From contig JAQFVV010006337.1 of assembly GCA_028023455.1 (NCBI GenBank), forward strand, positions 1,913,001-1,977,000: 64,000 bases of DNA, given 5' to 3'. The position numbers were made by a program, and so were the translations under genes. The stretch comes from Epiperipatus broadwayi (taxonomy: Eukaryota > Onychophora > Udeonychophora > Euonychophora > Peripatidae). Below, piece after piece: positions 50,256 through 62,400 of this stretch. Position 1 is the first letter of the stretch; each line of letters begins with the position of its first letter. The notes under the pieces are model-generated. The model was not told the DNA's origin. It made no database searches and saw only the letters and a program-made list of their open reading frames with translations.

Positions 50256-52561
50256 TTAAGAATGTTTTTTAAAGAAATCTTTCCAAATAGGAGGAAGTTT
50301 GCACGTATCATCTCGCTTATTGATACAATCTGGCCTTTTAAGTATCTCAATGGCTTCTCTGATTTTGCATTGGTAGAGATTATCACATCTGGATATGATC
50401 CTGGTACTAGAAAAATCTATTTTATGACCTGAATCTATAGTATGGAGTGAGAGTGCTGATGATGATGAGTGTTGTTTAACTGCATTAGCATGCTCATCTC
50501 TCCTAACACTGATGCGACGATTACTCATACCTATGTAAGAAGCTTTACAATTTTTACATGAGATTTGATAGACACCATGAGATTCAAGAGGGATTGAATC
50601 CTTAGGCTTGGTTATTATATTGCTGATCTTTTGATGAGCAGAAAATGCTGTATCTATATTATAGCGTTTTAATATACGTCCAATACTGTCTGTAGTTCCT
50701 TTTACATATGGAACACAAATCCTAATAGCTGACTTATCATCTTTTTGTTTCCTATTTTGTCTATTTTGGGCTTGAAATAAGGCTTTTTTTATAAATTTGT
50801 AATTATAACTATTTGCTAATAAAACACTATTAATATGATTTATTTCTTCTTTCAGATGTGTGTCATCTGAAAGGTTAATTGCTCTATTTAAAAGAGTTTT
50901 GGCTACAGAAACTATCTGAGTTGGGTGATGATGAGAATGGAAATGTAAATATCTGTCTGTGTGTGTATCCTTTCTGTAAATAGAAAAAGATAAACTATTT
51001 GGTGTTCTGGTGACTAGAACATCAAGAAAAGGGAGTTTTCCATCAGACTCTGTCTCCATTGTAAATTTAATATGAGGATGCATATTATTTAAATGTAAGA
51101 AAAAATCATCTAATGTATTTTTTCCATGTTGCCATATGACAAAAGTGTCATCTATGTATCTGAGCCAAATGAGAGGTTTTAAAGATGATGATTCTAAAGC
51201 ACGAGTTTCTATATTTTCCATGAATAAATCAGCTATTACTCCTGAGATAGGTGAGCCCATAGGAGTACCAAAAACTTGTCTGTAATGCTGTCCATTGTAT
51301 ACAAAATATGTATTTAAGAGACAATGTTTAATCAAAGCAATAATATGGTCTGGTAAATTGCAACGTTGTGAGATTATATTTAAAGCTTCATCAATTGGAA
51401 TGTTTGTAAATAAAGACACGACATCAAAACTGACCAGAATGTCACTAGCATTAATTTTTAAACTTTTTAAAACAGAAATAAAATGAAGAGAGTTTTTAAT
51501 ATATGATTTAATAGATGGGATTGTAGGTTTAATGAAATCCGATAAGTATCTAGCTAAAATATGAGTTGGAGAACCTATTGCACTTACTATTGGACGAAGA
51601 GGGGTATCTGGTTTGTGAATTTTTGGAAGTCCATAAAATTTTGGACAGACACAAGATTTTTCACGAGGGATTATTTTATTTTTTATCTCTGTTTCAATAG
51701 GTGATTTATTAATAATAGCTTTTGTTGTTTTTTCCAAATATGTAGTATGATCTCTTTTGATAGTTTATAAGTTTTATCACTAAGCAGATCTAAAATTTTA
51801 TTATGGTAAATGTCACGATCCATTACAACTGTGGCATTACCTTTATCAGCTGGAAGTACAACAATTGATTTGTCCGATTTTATATTATTTAATGCTTGTC
51901 TTTCTTTCTTTGAAAAATTATTTTTAGGAAGCTTAGCTTTTTTTAAAATATTACAAATCTCAGCTCTAGCTAAATCAGCCGATGTAGAATCAATTTTATC
52001 AAGAGCTGATTCAACATTACAGACAATTTTCTCAAAAGGTATCCGGGAAGGTGTTAAAGCAAAATTGAAACCTTTTTCTAAAACCGAAATTTCATCTGTA
52101 GAGAGGGCTTTCTTAGATAAATTGTAAACGGTTTTTTGATTTGGATACATAATGTTTGGGGATTGTGTTCTAATTAGCATTTGCAATTTTTTCTTTTGCT
52201 TTGCTGTTACCAATTCCGAATCTTTAAATGATCGAAAACTTGCAATACGATCAAAACTAGTCCACAGTAAAGGATGTATTTTATTACTAAGGAATAAACG
52301 TAAATGTAGCAATACTTTATCAATTTTGTCTAAATTTTTCCGAGTTTCTTTAATAAATGAGTTTAAAATAATATTGCTGGTTTTCCTTAGAATTTTACTA
52401 ACATTATAATTGTTCTTGTGAAACACAATTTTACAGCAAGTGGGTATAACGTTGTGATTTTTGCATGCTAACAAAAAAGATAAATTACAAAGTAACTTAC
52501 ATTTCTTACTCCACGTTCTTTCAAATATACGCAGCTGTTTGAAAATTTCCTCCCCGAGAGG
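50256..52561 (-). pseudogene. PLE copy D reverse transcriptase and GIY-YIG endonuclease, one frameshift
   Basis: The frame is open from 52561 (no in-frame ATG seen) with KKCKLLCNLSFLLACKNHN and KGFNFALTPSRIPFE. It runs through DKSIVVLPADKGNATVVMDR (about 51890-51830). At a T4 run (51755-51758) the frame shifts by one; copy E has T5 there and stays open. The second part carries CPKFYGLPKIHKP, SFDVVSLFTNIPIDEA (motif A aspartate), GTPMGSPISGVIADLF (motif B), LRYIDDTFVIW (catalytic YIDD) and LPFLDVLV. YRKDTHTDRYLHFHSHHHP and the nuclease HGVYQISCKNCKASYIGMS follow. Total coding length is about 768 codons, a normal PLE size. This single difference is the only inactivating lesion I see in the frame. 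Confidence 0.9.
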
Positions 52562-52644
52562 TTAGTAATGTTAAAACGAAGATTTGCACGGGTTAAATAT
52601 ATAAAATACATCTGGAGTTTTTGCGGGTTCATCCGTGTTAAAAA

Positions 52645-52709
52645 CTTTTAATATCAATTTACTGACGTTTCGACTTGATCACACAAGCCATCCACAGAGT
52701 TATAAAAAG
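52645..52709 (-). ncRNA. Hammerhead-like motif of PLE copy E
   Basis: Sequence and predicted fold are the same as in copy D, including the CUGUGGA core box. It lies at the E/D junction, so an E-D transcript would carry two such motifs in tandem, the arrangement a dimeric hammerhead needs. Confidence 0.6.
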
Positions 52710-54315
52710 GTAGAAAGACGGTTGTAGAGGCGCTACAATCACTGGTTTGAATAAAACATTAAAAATCCCACCAATAGCAAAAATGTTAAATTTAAGAATG
52801 TTTTTTAAAGAAATCTTTCCAAATAGGAGGAAGTTTGCACGTATCATCTCGCTTATTGATACAATCTGGCCTTTTAAGTATCTCAATGGCTTCTCTGATT
52901 TTGCATTGGTAGAGATTATCACATCTGGATATGATCCTGGTACTAGAAAAATCTATTTTATGACCTGAATCTATAGTATGGAGTGAGAGTGCTGATGATG
53001 ATGAGTGTTGTTTAACTGCATTAGCATGCTCATCTCTCCTAACACTGATGCGACGATTACTCATACCTATGTAAGAAGCTTTACAATTTTTACATGAGAT
53101 TTGATAGACACCATGAGATTCAAGAGGGATTGAATCCTTAGGCTTGGTTATTATATTGCTGATCTTTTGATGAGCAGAAAATGCTGTATCTATATTATAG
53201 CGTTTTAATATACGTCCGATACTGTCTGTAGTTCCTTTTACATATGGAACACAAATCCTAATAGCTGACTTATCATCTTTTTGTTTCCTATTTTGTCTAT
53301 TTTGGGCTTGAAATAAGGCTTTTTTTATAAATTTGTAATTATAACTATTTGCTAATAAAACACTATTAATATGATTTATTTCTTCTTTCAGATGTGTGTC
53401 ATCTGAAAGGTTAATTGCTCTATTTAAAAGAGTTTTGGCTACAGAAACTATCTGAGTTGGGTGATGATGAGAATGGAAATGTAAATATCTGTCTGTGTGT
53501 GTATCCTTTCTGTAAATAGAAAAAGATAAACTATTTGGTGTTCTGGTGACTAGAACATCAAGAAAAGGGAGTTTTCCATCAGACTCTGTCTCCATTGTAA
53601 ATTTAATATGAGGATGCATATTATTTAAATGTAAGAAAAAATCATCTAATGTATTTTTTCCATGTTGCCATATGACAAAAGTGTCATCTATGTATCTGAG
53701 CCAAATGAGAGGTTTTAAAGATGATGATTCTAAAGCACGAGTTTCTATATATTCCATGAATAAATCAGCTATTACTCCTGAGATAGGTGAGCCCATAGGA
53801 GTACCAAAAACTTGTCTGTAATGCTGTCCATTGTATACAAAATATGTATTTAAGAGACAATGTTTAATCAAAGCAATAATATGGTTTGGTAAATTGCAAC
53901 GTTGTGAGATTATATTTAAAGCTTCATCAATTGGAATGTTTGTAAATAAAGACACGACATCAAAACTGACCAGAATGTCACTAGCATTAATTTTTAAACT
54001 TTTTAAAACAGAAATAAAATGAAGAGAGTTTTTAATATATGATTTAATAGATGGGATTGTAGGTTTAATGAAATCCGATAAGTATCTAGCTAAAATATGA
54101 GTTGGAGAACCTATTGCACTTACTATTGGACGAAGAGGGGTATCTGGTTTGTGAATTTTTGGAAGTCCATAAAATTTTGGACAGACACAAGATTTTTCAC
54201 GAGGGATTATTTTATTTTTTATCTCTGTTTCAATAGGTGATTTATTAATAATAGCTTTTGTTGTTTTTTCCAAATATGTAGTATGATCTCTTTTTGATAG
54301 TTTATAAGTTTTATC

Positions 54316-54672
<357 letters not shown>

Positions 54673-55803
54673 ATTCTTCATTATTAATAAAATTATTCTT
54701 CAGAATAAATTGCTTGATATATTGAAAGATATTATTATAGCCATTTATAAAAATGGAGTTAAAAATTACTTTAATAATTAGAAACGTATAGCCACTCTTC
54801 CCTCTATATCTAAATAACTTGAAAAATATTTATATGAGATTATTAAAAAATATTTATTTTATTTTTTCCCCCCTCTAAATAACAATATAAGTTTTTAGAA
54901 AGTAAGAGTGCTAATTTGAAAAGAAGTTTTGATATTTCCAGGCACAACAATTTGTACTATGTTTAAGAATACTCTTACTCTTGCATACAGATTGAAAACA
55001 TTGAAAAGATGGACAAATCACATTAATCAACTTTTACAGATTCAGATATTTTTATTTTATGTTTTATAAATTATTCTTTTTCTTGCCATATAAGATATTG
55101 CAATCATTTACAGGAAATTATATGAGTCTTTGTTACAATATGGAATGACATTATATGGTTTTCACTTACATCAAATTTAAAACAGTTAAAAGATATTTTA
55201 AAATAATATTATTCGTCTAATGCTATAATTGCACCGCATATTGAAGATAACTTAATTAAATAGTGATATACTTGATTTTCATAAAGTTTTATATCATATA
55301 ATTACTATAAAACATCGTTTTAATAAATATATTTAAGAATTATAAAATATCTCACTTGAGGAACAAATATGGCACTAGATTAAGAATTGTATATATTCCA
55401 AGAATATTTAATAAATTACTTATATGTTGAATCTAAACAATATAAAATTCTTTTAAAAAAATAACTATATATATATATATTTGACATATGTTTAAACTTA
55501 TGGTATTGGTTTGGTTTTATTTTATATTCTATCCACTGATTTTAAAATTGCCAATTTATGTGTTAAATCTAAACAGGATAATTAAAATAAGAACTAAAAA
55601 GTATCATTAATATGTTTGTAATTAATGGTATTGGTTTGTTTTTATTTTGTTTTATATTCTATTCATTGCTTATATAATTTTAATAGTAGTACTATTTTAT
55701 TATTGGACTTTCATGATAAGATTATCAATTGTTTTTATGTAATGCTTATATAATATTTGTAAAAACCTGTTCCATTTGTAATCAAAATGAATAAATAAAT
55801 AAA
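54673..55803 (+). pseudogene. CR1/Jockey-like LINE, rest of reverse transcriptase and 3' end (segment 3)
   Basis: Immediately after the microsatellite the frame reads FIINKIILQNKLLDILK, DIIIAIYKNGVKNYFNN, then ATLPSISK*LEKYLYEIIKKYL. This is the RT block (K..PIYKxGxKxxxxNYRPIxxLPxxSKxxEK) that should follow the segment at 49905-50014. An internal deletion removes the catalytic motifs. Later parts (RLKTLKRWTNHIN, 54985; YESLLQYGMTLYG, 55113; NNIIRLM, 55205) fit the region after RT. The 3' UTR contains two copies of an ATGGTATTGGTTTG block (about 55500 and 55626). The element ends near 55803 in an (AAAT)n-type tail. Confidence 0.6.
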
Positions 55804-56488
55804 TATTCAACAAAAAAACAATCCATTTAGAATAAATGAAATGAGGTAAAGTAATATAGAAAAAAGTTGATTGTGACAAATATATATAAATGGGAAACAA
55901 TAAAGAAAATAATTAGTAAAAACTAAATTACAAAAATATAAATGATATCTTGTTACTTCCTCCCAATGTGAAGACGTAACATATTTTTGAAACTTATTCC
56001 CTACAACAACAAAAAAACCTATCACTAGCAATGCTTTGTAAATGGGTATAGTAATCCTAACTCTAGAAAAAGTAATATTTGAAAAGGAAAAAATTAATTA
56101 TTATATTTAAGATAAACAATGTAATCCATGAAAGACATACTCATACAGAGGTCATTCAATATATTTAATTGACATCTTATGATATTATCTTTTAAGTTCT
56201 GTAAAAAAAAAATTTACTTTTCGAAAGACTTTTAATCCTAAATGTAATTGTAACTCTATATTCTATTGTACCCATTCCTCAGTCACAATCTCCACATGAA
56301 AGCAATTGATATCGTACCCTTTAGAGTAATATCATATTCTCTTATAAAAAGTATGTTCAAATTTGTCATAAAATACTATTTTAGGAAGACTTATTCTTCA
56401 TCAGGATTCATGTGTCCAATCCAATAAAAAATAGTTATTACAATTGTATTTTCAATACTATTACAACCAGAAAACTGAATAATAGATA
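55804..56488. other. Unassigned AT-rich sequence
   Basis: No feature supported. Confidence 0.5.
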
Positions 56489-57110
56489 CTTTTTTTTTTT
56501 TTACTTTAAAACAAATTTTATTAGTTCTAATAAAGGTTACATTTTTGTATAAAAAACATAATTAAAGGAATAAAAAAAAGCAACAACACGCATTTGAAAT
56601 GATTGAGACTATTGTTAAACAATTGAAATTTGAAAGACTCAAATTATATAGTATTGACCAATGTTGACAGTTGATGTGATTATTTATGTATATTTGAGTG
56701 GTTGGGAAGTTTGTATAGCTTCCAAGTCTCTTCAAAAATAAATTTTGATGACAATAGTTGATCTCTCTTCTTAATTTTTTCCATTGTTTTCATAAAGCAG
56801 GCATTTTGATCTGGGTGAGGCTGTGTATATGTCATTTTACACCTCACAAACCAGATTGAATATGTTATAAAAATTGATAATCTGATGACTGGAAATTGTT
56901 TAGTTTTGATGCTTTTTTGCAGTGAGATTATAGTGTAGTAGTCTGTCTTGATGTTGTTATATATTATTTGTCTCACTGTTCCCAGTGCATTACATGTTGT
57001 AATGATGTGGTTGTAGGACTCCTCCTCTCTATGACATCTGGGGCACATCGGATATACTTTTGTGATATGCTGTCTATGACAAAGGAAGGATAGAGTTGGC
57101 ATAGCTTCAA
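56489..57110 (-). pseudogene. Poly(A)-tailed LINE 3' end with zinc-knuckle domain, 5' truncated
   Basis: The 140-codon frame (57102-56680) starts with LSFLCHRQHI and continues MCPRCHREEESYNHIITTC. This is the CxxC...H...C knuckle that follows the RT in several LINE clades. The rest is positively charged without a known motif (ending KLYKLPNHSNIHK). The 3' UTR ends on the minus strand in A14 (plus-strand T run at about 56491-56504), with AATAAA about 20 bp upstream. This indicates a polyadenylated LINE, unlike the repeat-tailed LINEs in this window. At the 5' side it abuts an inverted PLE fragment. Confidence 0.65.
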
Positions 57111-57127
57111 GATTTATTTTGATTATG

Positions 57128-57198
57128 AAATTGCACTACAATTTATTTGTGGGCATCTAATAGAGTATACAACACTGCTTTTATCCTCCTTATTTATT
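57128..57198 (-). repeat. Inverted fragment of PLE F
   Basis: About 66 bp are the reverse complement of 57366-57440, the start of the PLE F nuclease (GAGGATAAAAGCAGTGTTGT onward). With PLE F it forms a hairpin with a loop of about 170 bp. Confidence 0.85.
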
Positions 57199-57280
57199 AT
57201 AAACAACGTCATAATAGTGACCATATAAATATGAATAATAAACCATGGATGTCATTAGCTTTTATTCCCAATATTAATAA

Positions 57281-57718
57281 AATATAATAAAAGTTTTAAG
57301 TCAAGATTTTCGATTAGCATGGAGAACTCCACCTAACCTTAATAGGTTCATAAATAATTCTAAGGAAATAATAAATAAAGAGGATAAAAGCAGTGTTGTA
57401 TACTCTATTAGATGCCCACAAATAAATTGTAGTGCAATATATGTTGGAGAAACCAAAACGAATATTAAATATCGCCTTCAACAACATAAATATACTTATA
57501 ATAGAGCAAGAGAAGATGATACAGTTTATTCAGCTTTTTATGTTCACCAAAATAATACAGGCCATATATGTAGTCCAAAGGATTTTACAATATTAATGAA
57601 TGAAACACATGATAAAAAATGCAAGATTAAAGAATCATATATTATACAAAATTCATCTTGTGCTATGAATTCAAAATTAACCAGCTTTCCGATTAGTTGT
57701 TCCTGGCCAATACAATGA
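57281..57718 (+). pseudogene. Penelope-like element F, C-terminal linker and GIY-YIG endonuclease
   Basis: The 145-codon open frame lacks an ATG. It reads DFRLAWRTPPNLNRFI (the PLE linker), then SSVVYSIRCPQINCSAIYVG, the GIY-YIG nuclease with its cysteine pair. RLQQHKYTYNRA, FYVHQNNTGH and KDFTILMNETHDKKCKIKES follow, ending SWPIQ and TGA. The RT is missing, so this is a 5'-truncated copy, but the retained part has no stop or frameshift. It differs clearly from the C, D/E and A/B families, so it is a fourth PLE lineage here. Confidence 0.85.
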
Positions 57719-57749
57719 AATGTTAGATTCATCACCTAGGAGAAAATAG

Positions 57750-57812
57750 AATTGTTTACACTGCCTTGATAAGGACTTGTAAGAGTTGAAAGCGCTTGGA
57801 AATATTATTTGT
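57750..57812 (+). ncRNA. Hammerhead-like relic downstream of PLE F
   Basis: UUGAUAA (57766-57772) stands in the place of CUGANGA. Stem II is GGACUU/GAGUU with a short loop, then GAAA and the palindromic AGCGCU (57791-57796) as an extended stem III, followed by U at the expected cleavage position. Two core positions (C3, G8) differ from the consensus, so it is probably inactive. Position relative to the PLE stop is the same as in C and D/E. Confidence 0.4.
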
Positions 57813-57896
57813 TTTTATTTATTTATATTAAACTCTGTATTAACAATTGACACGAATTGTTATTTTATATTATTTTTATATTATATACAGAAGTAT

Positions 57897-60290
57897 TATT
57901 TATTTATTCTTTTAGTTATATAATGTTTATATAACTTTAACTATTTATTATAAATTATAAACTTTCGTTAATTTATTGCTGTTTTAAAAATCGTATTTTA
58001 AATAATAATTTTGAAATTAGATTTTAATTTAAAGAAAAATAAAAATAAATTATAAATCCCCTTTGTACTTGAAATTTTGCAAGTCATGGTCAGTGAGAGA
58101 TGATAGATTAATTAGAAAAATTCCCTAAAAGTTTTTAATTACTAAAATGTTGAAACGGTAAAATAAACCTAAACAATAGGAATGTAGCTTTCTAAATTAA
58201 TTAAAATTCTAAACTCTGGCTAATGCAATGATTCTCCTCGGGGCAAATGAATGGAGCTAAAAATAAACTAGAATGAAATTGAAAGATAAGATAAAGAAAA
58301 GAGAAGGATATTTTGTTTTTAAATTATTAATTAGACTTTGTGTTGTGCTCTTGCTTGGTTGAGAGAATCAGAGAATCTTAAATTAATTCATCCATTATAA
58401 TATGACCGAGTAGAAAGTGCCCAGACTATTCTCCCCTGGAGATGGTCAATCAGATGCCCGAACCTCTACATGTGCCCTTCATAAATTAAATCATGAGGAT
58501 CTGCTGCCCAAATAATTGGAAAGCTGCTGCTGCTATTGAAATGAATCCATAACCTGAGTGCGGGAAAGAACTGCTACTGCTTAAACTAATGAACAATTTG
58601 CAACTGACCATGGAACATGAAAATCTCCTTATAAAACAAATACCTGTACCCAAGGCCTTTAGAGTACTCTAAATTCTATTCAAGCTATAGCTCACTCTAT
58701 ATAAATTGTACACTGATCAATTTAATTGTTAATCTATTCTGTAAATTCTTTTGATAATCTAGCTTACCTAACTCTGTCTACTTCTTGGGTGCGTATTTCT
58801 ACTTTTACATTTTTTTATTATTTAATAATAGCATGCCGATAAGATTTCTGACTGGGCCTCACCAAATTTTAAATATAAATTCTAATTAAAATGGTTGCCA
58901 TCTTGTGCAACAACCAAATAGTAAATTTCTTTTATATACTTCTGTTGGCTGGTCAGCTCGGAAATCATCATAATTCTTTAATAGATAAATACATTATTAT
59001 ATGAAATTGTGGATGTTATGTCCTACAAATCCCATGATTAATATTTATTTATGTTAGATTATTTTGTTTCAGTTATTTTCATATTAATCGACACGCATTC
59101 ATTGCTTCACTTATTGTAAATGCAGGAGACTACTATGTAGCAAGTGCTGGACATATTAGTTCTTAGAGTAACCACCCTAACTTACAATTACCTTTTAAAC
59201 TTGCTTTTAAGTTTAAATAATAAAGTTATTATTTCGATAAATCCATTAAATGCATTTCTTTGAGAGCTAAATATGTTATTTATTAAATGTTGGTAATGTG
59301 AGAATGAGTCATAAATTTTATATTAAATCTTAACAGTATATTATGTTAGTTATACATGTGTTAGAGTTTAGAGATGCGATAATCCATCTTCGAGCCTTGG
59401 ATATTCCGGATCATACAGTATTTACTGAATCCTAGTCATCCTACAGAAGTGAACGTAATGAATGTTCTCATAGGGCTTGACACCTGTCACAGTCAGGGAG
59501 TAATTGAAGCACAGACCCTTTACACCTGATGACGCTTATGTGACCTTATCTTTGGGCCTATGGCAAACGCCAGCCCGTTGTTTTAAATTCATCCGTTCGC
59601 TCTTCTGTTTTAATGTACTGTCACATTCACATCGCAGTTCTAAACGTATCATATGTTTCTTTATTATTAATTTTATTATTCCCAGTATGACTCCGTCTCT
59701 GCATTATATGACATAAATTCGCTCTCAAATCAATGTTTGCCCATAATTAATTCCTTATAAATACCTTATTTGATTAAATAAAATATATGTCCACAGCTGC
59801 TATTATCATTTCTAATTAAACTTGTGCATTGCAAAGCTATTAAATCCCCGAAGGCATGATCTTGAAATACATGCTCAGGAATTCAGGTAGCTAGATTACG
59901 TATGTCAAATAATTGTACCTCATTGTAAATATAAAACAGTATCGGAAGAATAATACCGCTACTAGAATTTTCATATAATAATGTTTTAATTAAATAAATT
60001 TAAATATGAAATGTTATAATTAAATAATTTCAAACTATACATCTGCCATCATATATTTATTTTTTCGACACACATTCGGTGTAATATCTCCTCGATTATT
60101 TAAAATCTAAATGCCTAGATTTAATTTTATTATCTATTTAAATCAAAAATAAAGTCTATGAGTCTCTTGCATCTCCCTGATCCCTGTGCCTAAAAAATGT
60201 TTACTAATGTAGCATCAGATGTGTTGTTTCGTAGGGTGTATTGTGGAATCGATAAACCATGTTCGAACTCAGCACTGCTAGTGATGATGT
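57897..60290. repeat. Long dispersed repeat R2, first part
   Basis: This is a co-linear, same-strand copy of R1 (47487-49873). It ends abruptly at about 60290 where a LINE has inserted, and resumes at about 62316. Confidence 0.78.
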
Positions 60291-60495
60291 GATGTGATGT
60301 ACTGTGGCTTCTTAAACGAAGTCAAGAATATCTCAGCAATTATGCCCAGATAAACCTGTTAGCAACTTAATTTTCCATTCTCCACTCTATGTGATGTGAT
60401 GTATTATGGCCTCTCCTTAAATGAAGTCGAGAATATCTCGGCAATTATGCCCAGATAAACCTGTTAGCTACTTTATTTTCCATTCCCCATTCTAA
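60284..60495 (-). repeat. LINE 3' UTR with 105-bp tandem duplication and CATCA-type terminal repeats
   Basis: CAGCAATTATGCCCAGATAA and its context occur twice, 105 bp apart (about 60337 and 60442). The outer end on the minus strand is a short TACATCACATCACATCATCA simple repeat, typical of a LINE 3' terminus. Confidence 0.75.
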
Positions 60496-62315
60496 ATTTT
60501 CTCATATTCTGCTCCATCCCATTTCCACAACATAATCTTTGTCAACTCTATAACTTTTATATCTAAATCCCCCTTATCTTTTCCCAAACCCAACATAAAA
60601 ACCAATAATTGACTTTCTGTATAATCACTTTTTTCATATTTATTCTTCCATAACTTCATTATATGTATCCTTTCTGTTTTCAAGCTTTACATTCAATTAA
60701 CAAATGCCTAATATTTTCTATTCCTTCCTTACATAATTTACAAAAATAAATCACCCATGTTTTTCCATTTACATGTATATTCTCTTGGAGCCTTAAACAA
60801 TAAACTACTTTCCTTACTATTATCATATATTAACTCACACCTAATATTCTGTTTATTTCTATATATATTTAAACTCTTTTTACTCTCCATACTATTTCTA
60901 CATCTCTGTAACTCCCTATTCTTTATTAATAAATCTATTCTTTTATCCCATTCCTTACTACTATAACACTCAACAATCCTCTTAACACAATCATCCCATC
61001 TTTTGTACAATTATACTGATATAAATTCTTTATCCAAATCTTTTGCATACTGCATTACCTTTCTCACCCATCTTGTTACCTGTCCTTTACTCATAACCCA
61101 ATTAAATACTATTTTGGCTATCCTTTTATTATCCATAAACTGCAATCTAACAAACACTTTCATTTTACTTTTTACATCTCTCATATGAAAACTAGACCAT
61201 CCCATTTCTCCTTGAATTGCCTCCGTTGCTGTCCATACTTCTGCATCTAATGCATGTCTTCCTACTTCCCTTTGAACTTTTTCTAAATAATTTAATATCT
61301 CTTTACTAACATATAATGCATCACTACCATATGTTAACCCTGCTACTGCAACTCCTTTCCATATAATTCTAGCTACATCATATTTATTATATAAAAACAT
61401 GTTAATTTCTTTAACAATCCCTTTCTTTTCTTTGCTTCATTTATCAATTTTTTCTCTCATTCATCCAAATAATTTTTCTGATTACTTAAAGTAATTCCCA
61501 AATAACTATATCCATTCACCACACTTAACTTAATATCTCCCAATAAAAATTCTACATCTTCTCTTTCCCCAGTATTAACCCTCATTATATTTGATTTTTC
61601 TTCACTAAATTTAATCCCCATCTCTTTACCCACCCTTGCACATGTCCTCAGCATAACTTCCATATCTTCTCTTTTTTCTGCACACAAAAATATATCATCC
61701 CCCCCAAAAAAGACCTGACAAAATATATACTCCCTTACTACCTATTAATGGTATCTCTATCCCTCTTCCTAATCTTTCTATTGTTCTTTCCATTTCACTC
61801 AAATACAACACAAACAAAATAGGTGACATAGGGCATCCTTGCCTTAGTCCCACCCCATTTTTAACTTTAATTGATTCTATATTCCCTAATTGATATATAT
61901 ATATAATAATTATTTTCATATAATTTTTTAATAATATCAATTAAAGCTTCACCCATTCCCAAATTTGCTAAACTTATCCATAATCTATTTCTATTTACTC
62001 TATCATATGCCTTCTCTATATTTATAAAACTCATATATAAATGTTTACCTGAATTCCTACTCATATCCATAAGTTGTGTAACTACAAATAAACTATCTCC
62101 TATATGCCTATCTAATCTAAAACCTCCTTGTATTTCCCCCACTACATTATTCCCTTCCATCCATTTTACAACTTTACTAGCCACCATATATGAAAAAACT
62201 TTATATAAAACTGATGTTACCGCTAACTTTCTATGATCCTTACCATTTCCTTTAAATAATAATCTTACTCTTGTATTACTCCAACTACTTGGGAAAACTC
62301 TATTCTGTGCCATTT
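60290..62315 (-). pseudogene. LINE inserted in R2: reverse transcriptase and zinc-knuckle end, 5' truncated
   Basis: The minus-strand reading starts inside the RT with SWSNTRVRLLFKGNGKDHRK. It continues IQGGFRLDRHIGDSLFVV, MSFINIEKAYDRVNRNRLW (motif A aspartate), GVGLRQGCPMSPILFVLYL (motif B) and a GDDIFLC motif C. Motif C is split by a frameshift at a G7 run (plus-strand C7 at about 61702). MGIKFSEEKSNIM, YSYLGITLS and VAGLTYGSDALYVSKEI follow, then EAIQGEMGWSSFHMRDVKSK, a block widespread in arthropod and other invertebrate LINEs. DNSKESSLLFKA and the knuckle CKLCKEGIENIRHLLIEC come last. Five or more frameshifts are present. R1 shows the uninterrupted site, so this is an insertion of about 2.03 kb. 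Confidence 0.9.
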
Positions 62316-62400
62316 TATGGTGCTGCTTTTCTGTGAGTTGGTCAAATTCTGCACTATATTAACAAAGCATATGAATCTGACCATTACAATATAAACATAT
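62316..62400. repeat. Long dispersed repeat R2, second part
   Basis: TGGTGCTGCTTTTCTGTGAG, then GGTCAAATTCTGCACTATAT, matches R1 at about 49825-49873 and completes R2 after the LINE insertion. Confidence 0.8.

Noticed and set aside
50211-50432. Plus-strand frames duplicated at 50211-50432 and 52747-52968
   Set aside because: They are antisense shadows of the PLE 3' end and are identical only because the element itself is duplicated.
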